A stretch of DNA of 64,000 bases from Amblyomma americanum (Eukaryota > Arthropoda > Arachnida > Ixodida > Ixodidae). The notes under the pieces were generated by a model that saw only the letters and a program-made list of their open reading frames with translations, searched no databases and was not told the DNA's origin. How positions within the stretch are numbered: the first letter of the stretch is position 1; every line of letters begins with the position of its first letter. The position numbers and the translations under genes were made by a program. The stretch is taken from assembly GCF_052857255.1 (NCBI RefSeq), contig NC_135506.1, forward strand, positions 77,519,056 to 77,583,055, read 5' to 3'. Shown here in pieces: positions 46,030 to 57,579 of the stretch.

Positions 46030-46486
46030 GCTAAATCAGCTGAATGTCCTCCTGCGATTGGCGGTCTAGACAGCCCTTGGACTGCCCCCGTACACCTCGA
46101 CACCCCACCTGCTTTAGCTGGGGCTACGTAACATGGCAGAAGAGCTGGTGGAAGCCCAAAAGACCATTCCTTTGCAGCAGAGGTACCAGGCCACCCCGCC
46201 CAAACTCGCAGCTAAGATCGCAGTAGCCCCAGTCCTGAGCAATATGCACCCCGAGCTCCACGCTGCCTGTAGAACAGCCAGAGTCAAGGCACTCATGTGC
46301 CAATACAGCTGTGACCAAAACTTGTTATATGTCGACGCGGTGAAATACCTGTTAGGCACAGACACTAAGGGACTAGTGGTTACAAATGCGCTCATTTGAG
46401 ATTATGGGCTCCGTTGGGGGCATGATCTCAAGCGCGATGGCTGAGGAGACTGCCATAGCGGTAGCACTTGCTTCCATACACATAAT
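46030..46486 (+). pseudogene. Second LINE RNase H fragment, cut by a SINE
   Basis: LRNMAEELVEAQKTIPLQQR and NMHPELHAACRTARVKALMC, then LLYVDAVKY (RNase H first Asp) and, in another frame, AEETAIAVALASIHI (the Glu motif). The fragment stops where the SINE at 46490 begins. Same family as the LINE at 43640-45930. Confidence 0.65.
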
Positions 46487-46489
46487 GTG

Positions 46490-46729
46490 TGCGCCGCCGC
46501 GATGGCTCAGTGGCTATGGTGCTTGGCTGCTGACCCGAAGGACGCGGGTTCGACCTCGGCCGCGGCGGTCAAATTTTGATGAAGGCGAAATTCTAGAGGC
46601 CCGTGTGCTGTGCAATGTCAGTGCACGTTAATGAACCCCAGGTGGTCAAAATTATCCTGGGCCCTCCACTATGGCATCCCTCATAGCCTGAGTTGCTTTG
46701 GGATGTTAAACCCCCATAAACCAAAGCAA
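46490..46729 (+). mobile_element. tRNA-derived SINE, family A, with target duplication
   Basis: A head of tRNA type (cgatggctcagtggctatgg, then gcgggttcgacctcggc as box B) and a body with gtgctgtgcaatgtcagtgc and ccaggtggtcaaaattatcc, ending ggatgttaaacccccataaa. It is flanked by ACATAATGTG (46480-46489) and ACATGATGTG (46730-46739), a 10-bp target duplication with one change. Confidence 0.85.
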
Positions 46730-46739
46730 ACATGATGTG

Positions 46740-47425
46740 CGGCCACACATGATGAACACCACGCCAGTCCGATATACACAATAATTAGACTCCACAGACT
46801 CACAGGCTGAGTGCGGCGCCTTTGCAAATATTACGTTATCTTTGCAGGCCGCGTGTGCACTCTCGCCAATCAATTCAAAGAAGTGAAAGTTGCACTCAAC
46901 CTTTGCCAAGGCAGCAAAGAAAAGAAGTCAACCACGATGCACAAAACGGCGCACAAAACATGAAATGTTAATGCAATTAAGGCAATCAAAAGAATTCAGC
47001 ATTACAAATTGGGACTGCACATCATGGCCCACTGAACTGCCAATGGCAAAATAGCACTAATACGGTGCTCACCAGTGCATTTTGTCCCGAACGAGAAGAC
47101 TTGTAACTCCATCATGACGGTGAAGCTCGAGACTGAAGGGAAAGAATCGATATTCTTTCATGGCTAGGTGCTAAAAGTGATGGTTGTTCTTTTGGTGTGC
47201 TGCATACACACTCACACTGCACTGGTGCACTGAGTAGAGCCACTTTTCACATAAAGAGCACAGGACCAAGGCACATATCATGCATTGTCCATTCTTCAAT
47301 GGCAACTGAAATGATGATGCACATGGCACACAAACACAGTATGCACAAAGCCGATTTTTTCACAACACTGCACCACCACACATCACGGCACAATCCACAC
47401 GTAGAGCTTGCAGCTTAGAAGTAGC
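46740..47425. other. Non-coding DNA
   Basis: No gene or known repeat recognised. Confidence 0.35.
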
Positions 47426-47429
47426 CACT

Positions 47430-47605
47430 GTTCCAGCTGAATGACTGTGAGGTTTGGCTGCTGAGCATCACAAGGTTGCAGATTCAAGCTGTGGCCACAT
47501 TTTTATGGAGGCTAATGCTAAACATGTCCATGTGCTGTGCTGTCAGTGTACATTACAGAACCCCAGCTGCTGGAAACTTCGCATGCCATAGACCCCCCCC
47601 AAGTT
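47430..47605 (+). mobile_element. Old decayed SINE, family A
   Basis: Same layout as 46490-46729 with many substitutions: caaggttgcagattcaagct for box B and ccatgtgctgtgctgtcagt for the body. Much older than the neighbouring copy. Confidence 0.6.
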
Positions 47606-47879
47606 TAATGAAGTACATTGTGTACTGCAATTTCTTCAGCATCACTTCTGCACTGCATTCAGATCACATCCAGTTGATACTGATGTAGAGCAAGAAGCAT
47701 GGATTTCCTGTTTCAGAAAAAAATGCCAAGGGAAAAAAACGCTGTGTAGGTTTACAGACGCAGCAAAGCACCATGTTATGGAACCTGCGCCATGGCACGC
47801 ATGGGGGAAAAAAAATGTTGCAACTGTGTTTTCACTGTACACATGAACACAAAACAGAAAGCGGCAACATATTTGCTAC

Positions 47880-48120
47880 TGCATGAAACATAGTATGCAG
47901 CACTGCAAAAACTGGTGGCAGATGTAAGTGACGAGCCTTATGGTGCTGTTGACTTGGCTGAAGGTGCTGGTGATGTGGCTGGCAGTGCTGACGATGTGGA
48001 CGTAGCTGGCGGTGCTGACAACGTGGCTGGTGCTGGTGAGGCAGCTAATGGAGCAGACAGGATGTCTACCGGCGGTGCCTGTGAGTGAATGCCTGCAGCA
48101 GCTGCTCACGCTTGCTCCTG
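47880..48120 (-). repeat. Degenerate GC-rich triplet-type repeats
   Basis: gctggtgatgtggctggcag, gctgacgatgtggacgtagc and gctgacaacgtggctggtgc are imperfect tandem copies of a unit of about 27-30 bp just 3' of the transposase stop. Confidence 0.5.
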
Positions 48121-48121
48121 C

Positions 48122-48464
48122 CTATCCAGTAGAGTGCGGGGATTTCCTTTCTTCTTCACACTGGTCTGTGTCCCCATCAGGATCGTCACTGTCGTAGTTG
48201 TCGAGATAAGGCTGCCAGGCATAAATGCACACATTGTGCAGCACTACACAGGCTGCAACAATCTTCGCAGCGACCTCCGGTTCATAGTGCAGTGCTCGGT
48301 ACCTCTGAAGACATCTGAACCGACTCTTCAGGACACCAACTGTCCACTCAACAACAGACCTGAGTGCAGAATGAGCACTATTGAATCTGGCTGCTGGACT
48401 GCCATGTGCGTGATGCCGGGGATAGGCGTGATGAGCCAGGGCTGCAATGGGTAGGTGTCATCAC
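48122..48464 (-). pseudogene. Harbinger transposase, C-terminal exon
   Basis: Acceptor cacatgcag, then DDTYPLQPWLITPIPG, a frame change near 48405, then RFNSAHSALRSVVEWTVGVL and KSRFRCLQRY, ending VAACVVLHNVCIYAWQPYLD and TAG at 48122. The Glu of VVEWTVG is the third catalytic residue of the HARBI1-type DDE nuclease; the family usually has E-R-x-F-G, so Trp replaces Arg. It is the missing 3' part of the transposase begun at 53179. Confidence 0.7.
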
Positions 48465-48848
48465 CTGCATGTGAATGAAAAATAACGTTTTAGAGTCTGT
48501 TCATGGCGCTTGGTAAATATAAGTGTTTGTTGCTGTTTTTGTTCCTTTTTATTGATGCTAGCAACTATTCACACTTTATTTACCTCACTTTTAAAAGCTG
48601 CTTGCTCATGCTTACCTGTTTATACTTATGTCTGCCAACATTACTTTCAATACCCATTGTTAATTTATTACTTATGTTATTTATATATCTTCAATGTCAC
48701 TAGTTTACGTAGTGCAATGTTTTTATTTAATGAATATTTCATCTTTTATGAACTACCTTTTTAATTTTATATGTCCCTATTCATAGGTTATGTATTACTT
48801 GATATTGGGTTACTTATGCCTGTTTTCAGAGTTATTTGCTTGCATTCT

Positions 48849-49140
48849 TTAAAGAGACACTGAGGAACACTCCATCCAGCAACTGTTGTCGGTAAAACTT
48901 GATTCTCTGACTCTTTCTGCCTATGTTGACATTTGTCTTGCAACAAAACATGCATTTACCTCTGAGGAATTCGGATTAAAAATTCTTCCTGCCATTCGAT
49001 TCAAACTTCTTATGTCCTTGCTAAAAAGGGTGGGATGCCACCGCTGTGATCAGCGACCAAAAATTGGTGTCGGTGGACACGTTTTACTTGCAAAATCTGA
49101 CGGTGATGGCGAAGCCTGTATCTCGTTTGCTGGCCTTTTC
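48849..49140 (+). repeat. TTAA-type MITE fragment inside the Harbinger
   Basis: Starts TTAAAGAGACACTGAGGAAC, like 28175, and runs through ttacctctgaggaattcgga and gcgaccaaaaattggtgtcg. The 187-codon open frame over it has no domain and is accidental. Confidence 0.5.
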
Positions 49141-49469
49141 TATTTTATAACACCTCATTTCTTTAAAAAAGTGGTCTTATTGATACAGCCTAATTATATT
49201 TGTCCTCAGTGTGCCTTTAACATATACACAGTATTCCTTGCTTTATACACCAAGCAAACATTTTTGTTAACAGTCAAATGGTGCTCAAACAATCACATAT
49301 GCCTCATAAAACGAACTTGCAAAGCCTTCATATTGCTACAGAGAAGAGGGCAGTGGCACGGGACAGAGCACTCAGCTAGGACCGCAGCCATTAAATCATA
49401 TTTCACCATGTCGTCCTGTTCCTTGGCTTGTGAGCTCGCACCACTGTGACATCCATATAGCATGGCAAG

Positions 49470-51262
49470 TGTTCACTGTGTTCATGAGCCACGTTCAATT
49501 ATTTTTGCGCAATACACCTGAGGGAACAGATAGCTTTTCAGTTGATGGTCTGCAAACCTTGTTCGACATACTTAAACGCATGTTGATATCGCTGTTCAGC
49601 AGCACTTTCTGAACTGGCATGATCCCGGTGAACATGAAAGCTGCTATAATTACCCCAATTCACAAAGGTGGTGCACATAATAGGTATGACAATTATCGTC
49701 CTATTACAGTCTTGCTCTGTTTGATTGAAATATTAGAAAAGCATCTGCAGGTTTCAATTACAAGTTTTTTAGATGAGCACAAAATCCTGTCACCACGTCA
49801 GTATGGTTTTGAGCTAGGTAAAGGGATGGAAATACTTTTGGAGGACTCTTCTAACATGTTAAATCAATCTTTTGAACATAACCAAGTAGTGTGTGCACTG
49901 TTTCTAGATGTCAGCAAGGCTTTTGACAGTGTGTGTCACGGTGTGTTATTGTGTAAACTGTGTAGGTTAGGCTTCCGTGGACTGTTTCTTTCACTTTTGG
50001 AAGTTTTTACAGCACAGAACTCAAAATGTCTCGATTAAGAGGGCAAACAGCACTTTGCTAATAAAAGCTGGCGTTCCTCAAGGTTCAATAATTAGTCCCC
50101 TGTTATTTAACGTCTACGTGAATGACCTTTCCAACGCTGTGCCTGTAGGCCTGTATCTGTACGCTGATGATACTGTCCTCGTATCTCGGTCGCCGAACTA
50201 CTCTGACTCACTTTCTTCTCTTCAAGCTGCAGCAACTATTGGTATGGACTGGTTCTTTCACAGCGCGATGAAGGTAGATTTAAACAATCAGCCGTTCTTG
50301 CATGGATTTGATTGCTTTCAATGTTAATGTGTACCCCTGAGCTATACAACTACAGTGAAATACCTAGGAGTATACTTTGACAGTGCTCTTTCATGGAATG
50401 ATCACTTATCCTACGTTTGTAAAAAGCTCCGAACTGTTTCCTATGTGCTTTACAACAGCAGGTACTACATGCCACTTTCAATATGCAAAGTTATTGTAAA
50501 CACTCTTGGTTATAGCGTGCTGCGTTATGGCATATCGATTTATGGTCATTAGGCAGTTCATTGCATGTACAGGATCAACTCTCTCCTACGATCTTTGTTA
50601 AAAAATATCGGCTAGGATTTAGGCCTTCACTGTAATTCAGATGTCTTTATGGTATTTTCGCTATCTGATCTTGATCACCTTTTGATGGAAACGATTGTCC
50701 TGAAACATTTTTGGTTTAGTGACCCACACGGTCTCTTCGACCGAAGGAACCTTTTTGTATTCCCTGACGGTGTACAAGATATGGAAAGCGAGTAAGAGAT
50801 TATTACATTCCCTTTTAGTTTAACAGGTTGCCTCCAGGTGTTTGCCGGGCAAAAACTAATTATAAAATAAAAAAGATGCTGTGATAAACTAATTAGTGGG
50901 CTTAAGACATTTTACACATGCTTTACCACCTGTTATATAAATACTGTGATTTCATTGGTTACTGCTGTATTTTTTGCACTGACCTGAGGTATTGTCATGC
51001 CATTTTGGCTTTCCTTCCTCACAATTTATTCTGAAGAGGTTTTTTTTTACATGTAACATGGGTTTTCTGTCTGCTTTTATTTTGGCACTGTACTAATTTG
51101 ATGTTCCGTAATTTTTAATGAGCGTTTATGCATGTATGTATGTCAGCGCGGTTCCGTTGCATGTCGGGCTCTGCCACTCAAGCCATATGAGGCTTTGGCA
51201 GGCCAGATTTTTGAACATTTTTTAAACTTTTGGTGCAATAAAGTAGTATTATCATTATTAAA
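49470..51262 (+). mobile_element. CR1/L2-type LINE, 5'-truncated, inserted in the Harbinger transposase
   Basis: Coding from about 49470 to 50795, then a 3' UTR ending ggtgcaataaagtagtatta and a TTATCATTATTA tail, typical of CR1/L2-type LINEs. It lies within the 4.1 kb gap of the Harbinger transposase, so it explains part of the split. Confidence 0.65.
49615..50552 (+). pseudogene. CR1/L2-type reverse transcriptase, degraded
   Basis: Blocks in order: VNMKAAIITPIHKGGAHNRY and NYRPITVLLCLIEILEK (fingers), VVCALFLDVSKAFDSV (first Asp), a frame change near 49975, IKAGVPQGSIISPLLFNVYV and LYLYADDTVLVS (YADD) near 50155, then MKYLGVYFDSALSWNDHLSY (thumb). The remaining part to 50795 (INSLLRSLLKNIG, SLSDLDHLLMETIVLKHFW) is readable with stops between. 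No RNase H follows, in contrast to the LINE at 43640. Confidence 0.8.
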
Positions 51263-51264
51263 CC

Positions 51265-52590
51265 TTTCTGGTAAAGCTACTCGCTGCATTCACATTTGTT
51301 CAGTGCAGATATTTCCCCACCACTCACATAACTAGTAAGTATTCACCAGACTGGAGGAAGCTGTGGTGGCACCGGTCATAGTGTACCGGGTGAGCACACC
51401 GCACGAATGAATCATGGACAGATACAAGGAATGTTGCATCCGGTGCCCTGATACGCAGGTTTGCATCGCACACCTGTGAAGAAATGTGCCCAAATGCCTT
51501 TATTATTTTTACTCAGTTTGCTATAGTATGCCATACATGTTATGATGCAGATGTTATGCTTATTTATGCTATTACAGTAGATGTCATTCTTGAGCAATAT
51601 TTATTACAAGTAGTAATCATAAGTTCGGCATACTTTTCTACTTGTGCCATGTGCAGCACTGCTCCTCCTGTTACTTGAGTGTTTTTGCATGTTCATGTCA
51701 GCTTACTTGCAAGTACTGACATCCGATAACATTTTGGAGCCCTCGCTAGGAGCAGTGCAGATGAAATGAAACGAAATTGGAAATGAAATTTCTCCAATCA
51801 ATACTATGACTACTACACCATGTACAGCAAAACGCATCATAAGCAACACACTGAATGCAACATATTGCCCATGCTTCCAAGACAAGTGCCTGGAACACTT
51901 GGTAGACTTGTGACTTATAAAATAAATTTCACTGTGAACATGACGAAAAAGCACCAGCACGAAGCATCATAGTGTTAAAAAGTAACAGAAATTGTGCATG
52001 TCCTGTTCGAGAGCATGTGAGTTCTGCGTGTATCTTGTTTGTGCCAATTTTTTACTCTATTAATGTACAGATTAGGCTTCTTTACTAATGTAGACATGCA
52101 CTGCTGAAAGAAGTATCCAGCCTGTGCCTCATTTATTTTTTCTTCAATGCCACGTGGCTGATTAACACCAGTTAGAACATCGGAACGACTGAACTCCTTT
52201 CCCTCTGCACATTGCGGGCATTGCATGTTTGTTTTTCATAAGTCAAGATCAAACCATTTTTTATGCTTTCCACTGCGGTCGCATACATTAACTTGCACTC
52301 TCCAATAGGACGTTTTCTCTTCATTGTAAACTTATGCACGCGTAAGTGCAGCACATGTACATACCGAAATACTCCTCAAAGAAGGCGCTCCAATCAGTGG
52401 TATTATCAGATATTCTTGACACCGCGGTTAATCCGTATTTAATCGCCTTGCACATGTTAGCATGAGGTTTCTGGAGCTCGCAGGTGCAATGAGCTGAAAC
52501 ACGGCTTAAGCTGTATAACCGCGGCGTCATGAAAATCGGTCGACACCACTGGCTGGACGGCCTTCTGGCGCTCCGTTCTTGACTTGTAGT
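51265..52590. other. Harbinger interior, no further gene recognised
   Basis: A few short frames on the minus strand (52321-52530) end at donor-like sites, but I could not connect them to a domain. Confidence 0.35.
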
Positions 52591-52593
52591 CGA

Positions 52594-53242
52594 CTATGTT
52601 AAAAATGAACAAAGGGCATCGAAGAGCACCATTGCAAGGCTGGTTACTGTCGCTCTTACCACCATGGCGTTCAATGCGTAGTACCGTATGTGGCAGAAGT
52701 ACACCGGCTTGTTGACTGCGTCGGATGGTGCGCGGATGCAAACTAAAGTTCCGTCGATAGCACACATGCACCCCTGGAATCTGCTGTCCAGCCACTGAAA
52801 CCCCTCTCGCACAGTCGCCAGTTCCGCCGGAGTGTATGGTACTGAAATCCATTCCTGTTTCAGGCAGCTTACAATGGCGTCTAGCTGTTACTGCGTGAAT
52901 GCAGCAAGTGACACTTGGCTGGCTAATGGCCAAATGTTCATCGCTGGCAATCACTCCCTGAAAGCTGCCTGTGCCGCAAAAGCGGAGCGCGCACAGCACC
53001 TGCTGCTCCACTGTCGGAGCAGTACTTGTGTACACGCGCTGCCACTCACGATCGTCGCGCAGTTCGTCGCACAGCCACATCACCAAATCCTTTGTGAGTG
53101 GGTAATGTCCACGGAACATTTCGTCAGGCATATCGAAGGCATCACGATGATCGTGATAACGGCTGCTCTCCGACTCCATGCCTAAAAGAGAGCGAGCAAA
53201 ATAGACCTTGCCTTGAAATGGGCACTTCGATCGAGCAACCAC
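52594..53242 (-). pseudogene. Harbinger transposase, N-terminal part
   Basis: ATG at 53179 follows an acceptor (tctcttttag). Residues: DMPDEMFRGHYPLTKDLVMW, then a helix-turn-helix (LCALRFCGTGSFQGVIASDE, ISQPSVTCCIH). After a frame change near 52880 follows VREGFQWLDSRFQGCMCAID, with CAIDGT supplying the first catalytic Asp, and YYALNAMVV. The second Asp region (D-P-x-x-P-G-S-x-H-D) is lost: the gene breaks near 52594 and resumes 4.1 kb away at 48464. PIF/Harbinger nucleases insert at 3-bp TWA-type sites. Confidence 0.75.
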
Positions 53243-53249
53243 AAAGAAT

Positions 53250-54060
53250 AGTACTTTAAAGTAACAAAGTTATATTCACTGAACGCCACAGCCAGTGCGT
53301 CGGCTGCATTTGCCTGTGTTCTGTAAAAGGCGTAGACCAATGATCACGATCCCCTGGACCGATGATTCCCCCATTGCGGGCGAAGGGTTTGCAACGGGAG
53401 AGCAGTTAGCGCCCTTATGTGGCTGCACATTTAAACTCTGGCTAATAACGACCTCAACCCTTGCTTATTTCACATGTGCCCTTATGACGCCATTTCATTG
53501 CATTGTGCAAACAAAACAACACTTTTATAAGTTTAGTTTTCGCTTCAAAAAAATACCTGTCAAACTGTGGTGACCTAACGTCGTATAAATCAGCGTTGCA
53601 TTCCCTCATTTGCATAATTCGGGTACCTTTCACCGAACGAAATTATGGTGGCGAATTGCAGCCATTTTTAGCAATGGCGGCACATCGTAAAAAATGATGA
53701 AACATCAATTTGACATCACTTCAAAATGTGTGCGTATCATGTGTTACACGTGACATTGTTACAGCCAATCAGATTTCAGAAAGCGGCCATTCTCAGTGTG
53801 CATCTATTTTCTCTAAATTGGCAATTCGAGTGCATGTGTTCTCATACGTACCACTTGTACCTTCTTTTTCCCTTCACAATCACTTATATTTACTAGCCGG
53901 GCACCAAGAATAGCGCTGCTGAAAATGTTTTTTCAATGCTCCATCAATTTGACGTCAGCGCGAAAAGTGCGTATGCAACAGACGATGATTGACGACCACT
54001 TTGCCCTGCCTTGACGCTGACTGACACTTCCGACAGCCAATCAGATAGGCAACATGGCGC
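53250..54060. other. Upstream region of the Harbinger transposase
   Basis: Non-coding, between the transposase start and the right terminus. It would hold the transposase promoter. Confidence 0.4.
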
Positions 54061-54365
54061 CGACCGGCGAATGTGAATATCGAGAATAGACCCCCGGCTG
54101 AGACAGTGTGAGAACTGCATGTCTGTTTACTTCGGTTTCTCTGAAATTACAGGGTTCCCCATACAATGCTCACATTTCCCACGTTCAGGTTGCTTGTTCC
54201 CTTCATATAACAGAAGATATTACACAAGAACAACGCAACTAGCTGAGAACGAAGGCGCAAAAGATGCGACTTTTTGCATTGAAATGTACAGCACACCCAG
54301 CACTTCCGGGACATGCCACCCAACTTCCGGTGGCTTCACTTGCGCCCACTTTGGAAAGCGGGAAC

Positions 54366-54395
54366 AGAGTCACTGGATAATTATCCAGTGACTCT
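54366..54395. repeat. Perfect 30-bp palindrome
   Basis: AGAGTCACTGGATAA followed directly by its exact complement TTATCCAGTGACTCT, with no spacer. It lies 270 bp outside the Harbinger right terminus. Confidence 0.9.
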
Positions 54396-54399
54396 AAGC

Positions 54400-55238
54400 A
54401 GGAATGCGGCATTCAGCCACCTAGTGGAGATCAGTGGTCTCCACCTCTTGTGACATACAATTTCCCCAGAAAACTACAAAGTTTCTTGCAAAACTAAGGT
54501 ACATTCCTTTGTGCGGACACATTTATCTATCACATATAAAAGTTTCATAGAAAACATAAAATGGTCATGGGACTTCGATTAGCGTTCTTATCTAAACATG
54601 CCATTAATATTATATACTACTTTGTTCGCTAACTTACTGTTGCTCTTCTGCAAGCCAAGCCAGCATTGATGCTTTGATAGCATTGATAGGAAATGACAAA
54701 AACAAAGAGAAGTCTCTTTTAAGGTAACTGAGTGCTTTTCAAGAGAAGGAAAGTGCAGCAGAGGGCATCAGTCAGGTGGCTGGATGAGATTAGGAAGTTC
54801 GCGAAAACTAAATGGCAGTAGCTGGCACAGAGCATGACAACTGGAGCAATATGGGAGATGCCTTTGTCCTGCAGTGCGACACTGATGGTAGCTAAAAAGC
54901 ATGCAGAGTTGGAGCTTGCACAACTTCCTTTAAAATGTCATGCGGGCTATCCTTATCCCTGCTTATCCTCACCTGCTTAGTAAGGTGCCTGGTCTCCAAA
55001 CTTCTGGCAGTGGTCCCAGCAGCCTCAAAAAACTTGCTTTAGCACACTGCAAAAAAAGGTTGCAATAGCAACATGTAAGCCCCTACTTTCATTTGTCTCA
55101 GCACGCAACAAATTTGTGTGTATACATGAATACAATCAGTACCTCAATAAAGATAGCATTTAGGCTATTTGTACAAGTAAGGCCATGAGAATCTCTGGGC
55201 TTTTTTAAAACACAAGATCCAATCAGCACAGCTGCAGG
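54400..55238. other. Non-coding DNA
   Basis: Nothing recognised. Confidence 0.4.
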
Positions 55239-55248
55239 ATGACAGATG

Positions 55249-55557
55249 AAATGAAAATAGGTTCTTGAGAAAAGGAAATGGCGCAGTATCGGTCTCACAT
55301 CTGGGCGTACCTGAACAGTGTTGTAAGGGAAGGGATAAAGGAGGGACTCAAAGAAGAAAGGAAGAAAAAGGTGCCGTAGTGGAGGGCTATGGAATAATTT
55401 CGTCCACCTGGAATCTTTATTGTGCACTGACATCACACAGCACACGGGCGCCTTTGCTTTTTGCCTCGATCGAGACGCTGCCGCCGCGGTTGGGTTTGAA
55501 CCCGGGTACTCCGGCTTAGTAGCCGAGCGCCCTAACCTCTGAGCCACCGCGGCAGGT
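55249..55557 (-). mobile_element. Full-length tRNA-derived SINE, family A, with target duplication
   Basis: Minus strand: ccgcggtggctcagaggtta (box A region), cccgggttcaaacccaaccg (box B), then the body with gcgcccgtgtgctgtgtgat and the tail tctcaagaacc. ATGACAGATG flanks it at 55239-55248 and 55558-55567, an exact 10-bp target duplication. It is the most complete SINE in the window. Confidence 0.9.
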
Positions 55558-55567
55558 ATGACAGATG

Positions 55568-57576
55568 TTCATAAATATGTTTTAAAGACAAGCTCCTATT
55601 TTATGGATTCCAGAGCAATAACAAAATATGAACACTCCGTGAAGATTGAAAAACAGTGCAAAAAAAATCAGAAAACCAATATAAAGAAGGAAACTTCTCA
55701 GTACTGCAGATAATGTACAGAAGTGCAATGGGCTTTACCTCTCGACTGTGAAATCTGCCCTAAACATAATCTGCAACTACCAGAGCACCTATAGAAAAAC
55801 TGGCACTAGCACAATACTTGGGAAAGCATCCCTTTGTATTGTTTCTCACAGCCGCTGCAGAGGACTTGATATTTTGAACGAAAGAGTGTGCCCATTGATG
55901 TTAACTACCACAATAGAAAAAAACACGCTGTTGTGCTGCATCCACTAACCTCAAATAGAAGAAAAGGGGTAGAAAGGGCAGAGCCTCCAGAGGGGAAAAA
56001 ATGTCTTTAGCAGTAAGAACATGAGCAAATGCAAAATTAATGCCCCATTTTTTAGAACAGGCCATGAGCACATATAAAAACCCCAAGAGCTGTCTTGCTG
56101 CATGCACTGAGGGCAATGTGCCATGTGGATTTAAAGAAGGCGGGAGGTGTCAGATATCTCCCTAAGCAAGAACTTTTCTATTGAAGAATCATACTCAACT
56201 TCAATTTCACTAAGAATAAAGCTACACGAAGCACAGTGGAAACATCTCCCAGCATCATGTGTGTCAACTCTAGCTTAATCCCTGTCGTCCACACTGTTCT
56301 GCAACACTTCCGCTGCCCATAAATCTGCCCTTGTATCGTATCTTATATTCCTTTCTTGCATTGATGAAACAACTGGCTTTATGAAAAACATACAGGCAAA
56401 GGAATTCAATTGTAAGCCATGTAGTCGATTCAAGCTTCAGACAGGTGAGGTTAAAAGTTTCTTACACCACACACACGTATGGAAGGCTGGGATGAAAAAC
56501 AAATTACTCTTCATGGCCCAGAAGCAGACACGATGTGGTGCACCTATTTGGACTAATGCTGCAGACAAGGCAAAATTTCCAGAAAAAAAATAACTGATAA
56601 AAATAATAAGAAAACCTACTACTTATCACGATTTTCATGCATCAGCTTGGTCTATTTGCTGGCAGCGAAGACCATTCTCAGGGCTAACAGGATAGTCAAT
56701 TACATAGATCACTAACTGTATGCAGATTATTACATGAAATACTGCCTAATGTGCCCAAGCTGCATGCTGTCCAACTTTATTGCAACTAATAAGTCAGCAT
56801 ATGTGAGGACACAGTGGTTAGCGTGGTAAAGAAAGAAAGCTGACTGTGCTTTCATCCTGGGGTTGTTATAAAGGGATGACCTGCCATTCAATATTTTGGC
56901 AGCACTTGCAAAAATTTCACTTTCCAAATTAATATTTGTTGTCACAGACTGTCCACTTAAGCTTTCTGGTCCCATGTTTATTGCACAAAACAAGCAAACT
57001 AATCAGAAATTGTCTGGAGTGTTATCCACTATAATATTAATATTTCTGTGCTTTTAACTGTGTCATAAAGTATGTAAGCACACTTGCAAGATTTTTTACA
57101 AAGAACCTTTCTCTGAAAATAAATTCATGAAGACATCTGTGCAATTTCCGTAGTAGAGACCACTGTGAAGGGAATAACCAAGCTGGACGTCAGGTGAACA
57201 TAAACTAAAAGATTATTTCACTAACTGCCTTTGTCTTAATGCACCCACAATGCGAATTTTCCACAGAGTAGTTTCGTTGATACACCACTGAGTCACTTGT
57301 AGCAACCACTATTGGCTTATACAAAAAAAGGTGATGCTCCAAATACCCCTTACCTGAACAGGCCGGCAGGGCCAATGAAGATGTAACGGTACAGCACAGC
57401 AGTGCAAAATGCAGGCCAAGATGTTTCTTGCTGAACGCTGCATGAAAGAAAAATAGGATGAGCATATCACGAATGGAAGAATGCAAGACGAGTCATTCAT
57501 GATAAGGTAGTATGGTCACAGGAAAAAAACTGTCAACAAATGGAATGGTTGTTAGATGCAAACTCACAGGAGTTTT
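55568..57576. other. Non-coding DNA
   Basis: No exon with splice sites or domain recognised; no clear repeat. Confidence 0.4.
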
Positions 57577-57579
57577 ATA

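Larger units (their letters stand above)
40213..54095. mobile_element. Probable decayed PIF/Harbinger transposon with nested insertions
   Basis: The left end GGGGCCCTATTCTCGATATT at 40213 and, inverted, the right end GGGGGTCTATTCTCGATATT ending at 54095 share 15 exact bases (CTATTCTCGATATTC) plus the outer G run. Inside are the two genes that PIF/Harbinger elements carry: a Myb/SANT-like protein about 800 bp from the left end, reading inward, and a transposase about 900 bp from the right end, reading inward. LINE, SINE and MITE insertions explain the 13.9 kb. No clean 3-bp target duplication is visible, so two separate Harbinger copies remain possible. Confidence 0.5.

Noticed and set aside
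48886..49449. 187-codon open frame
   Set aside because: It overlies a MITE-like sequence starting TTAAAGAGACACTGAGG and a hydrophobic, low-information translation; no domain or splice context.
40213..54095. Clean 3-bp target duplication for the Harbinger shell
   Set aside because: The bases next to the two ends do not match, so no TSD is claimed.
56381..56593. 70-codon plus frame with Cys and His residues
   Set aside because: The spacing does not fit a known zinc finger and no splice sites bound it well.
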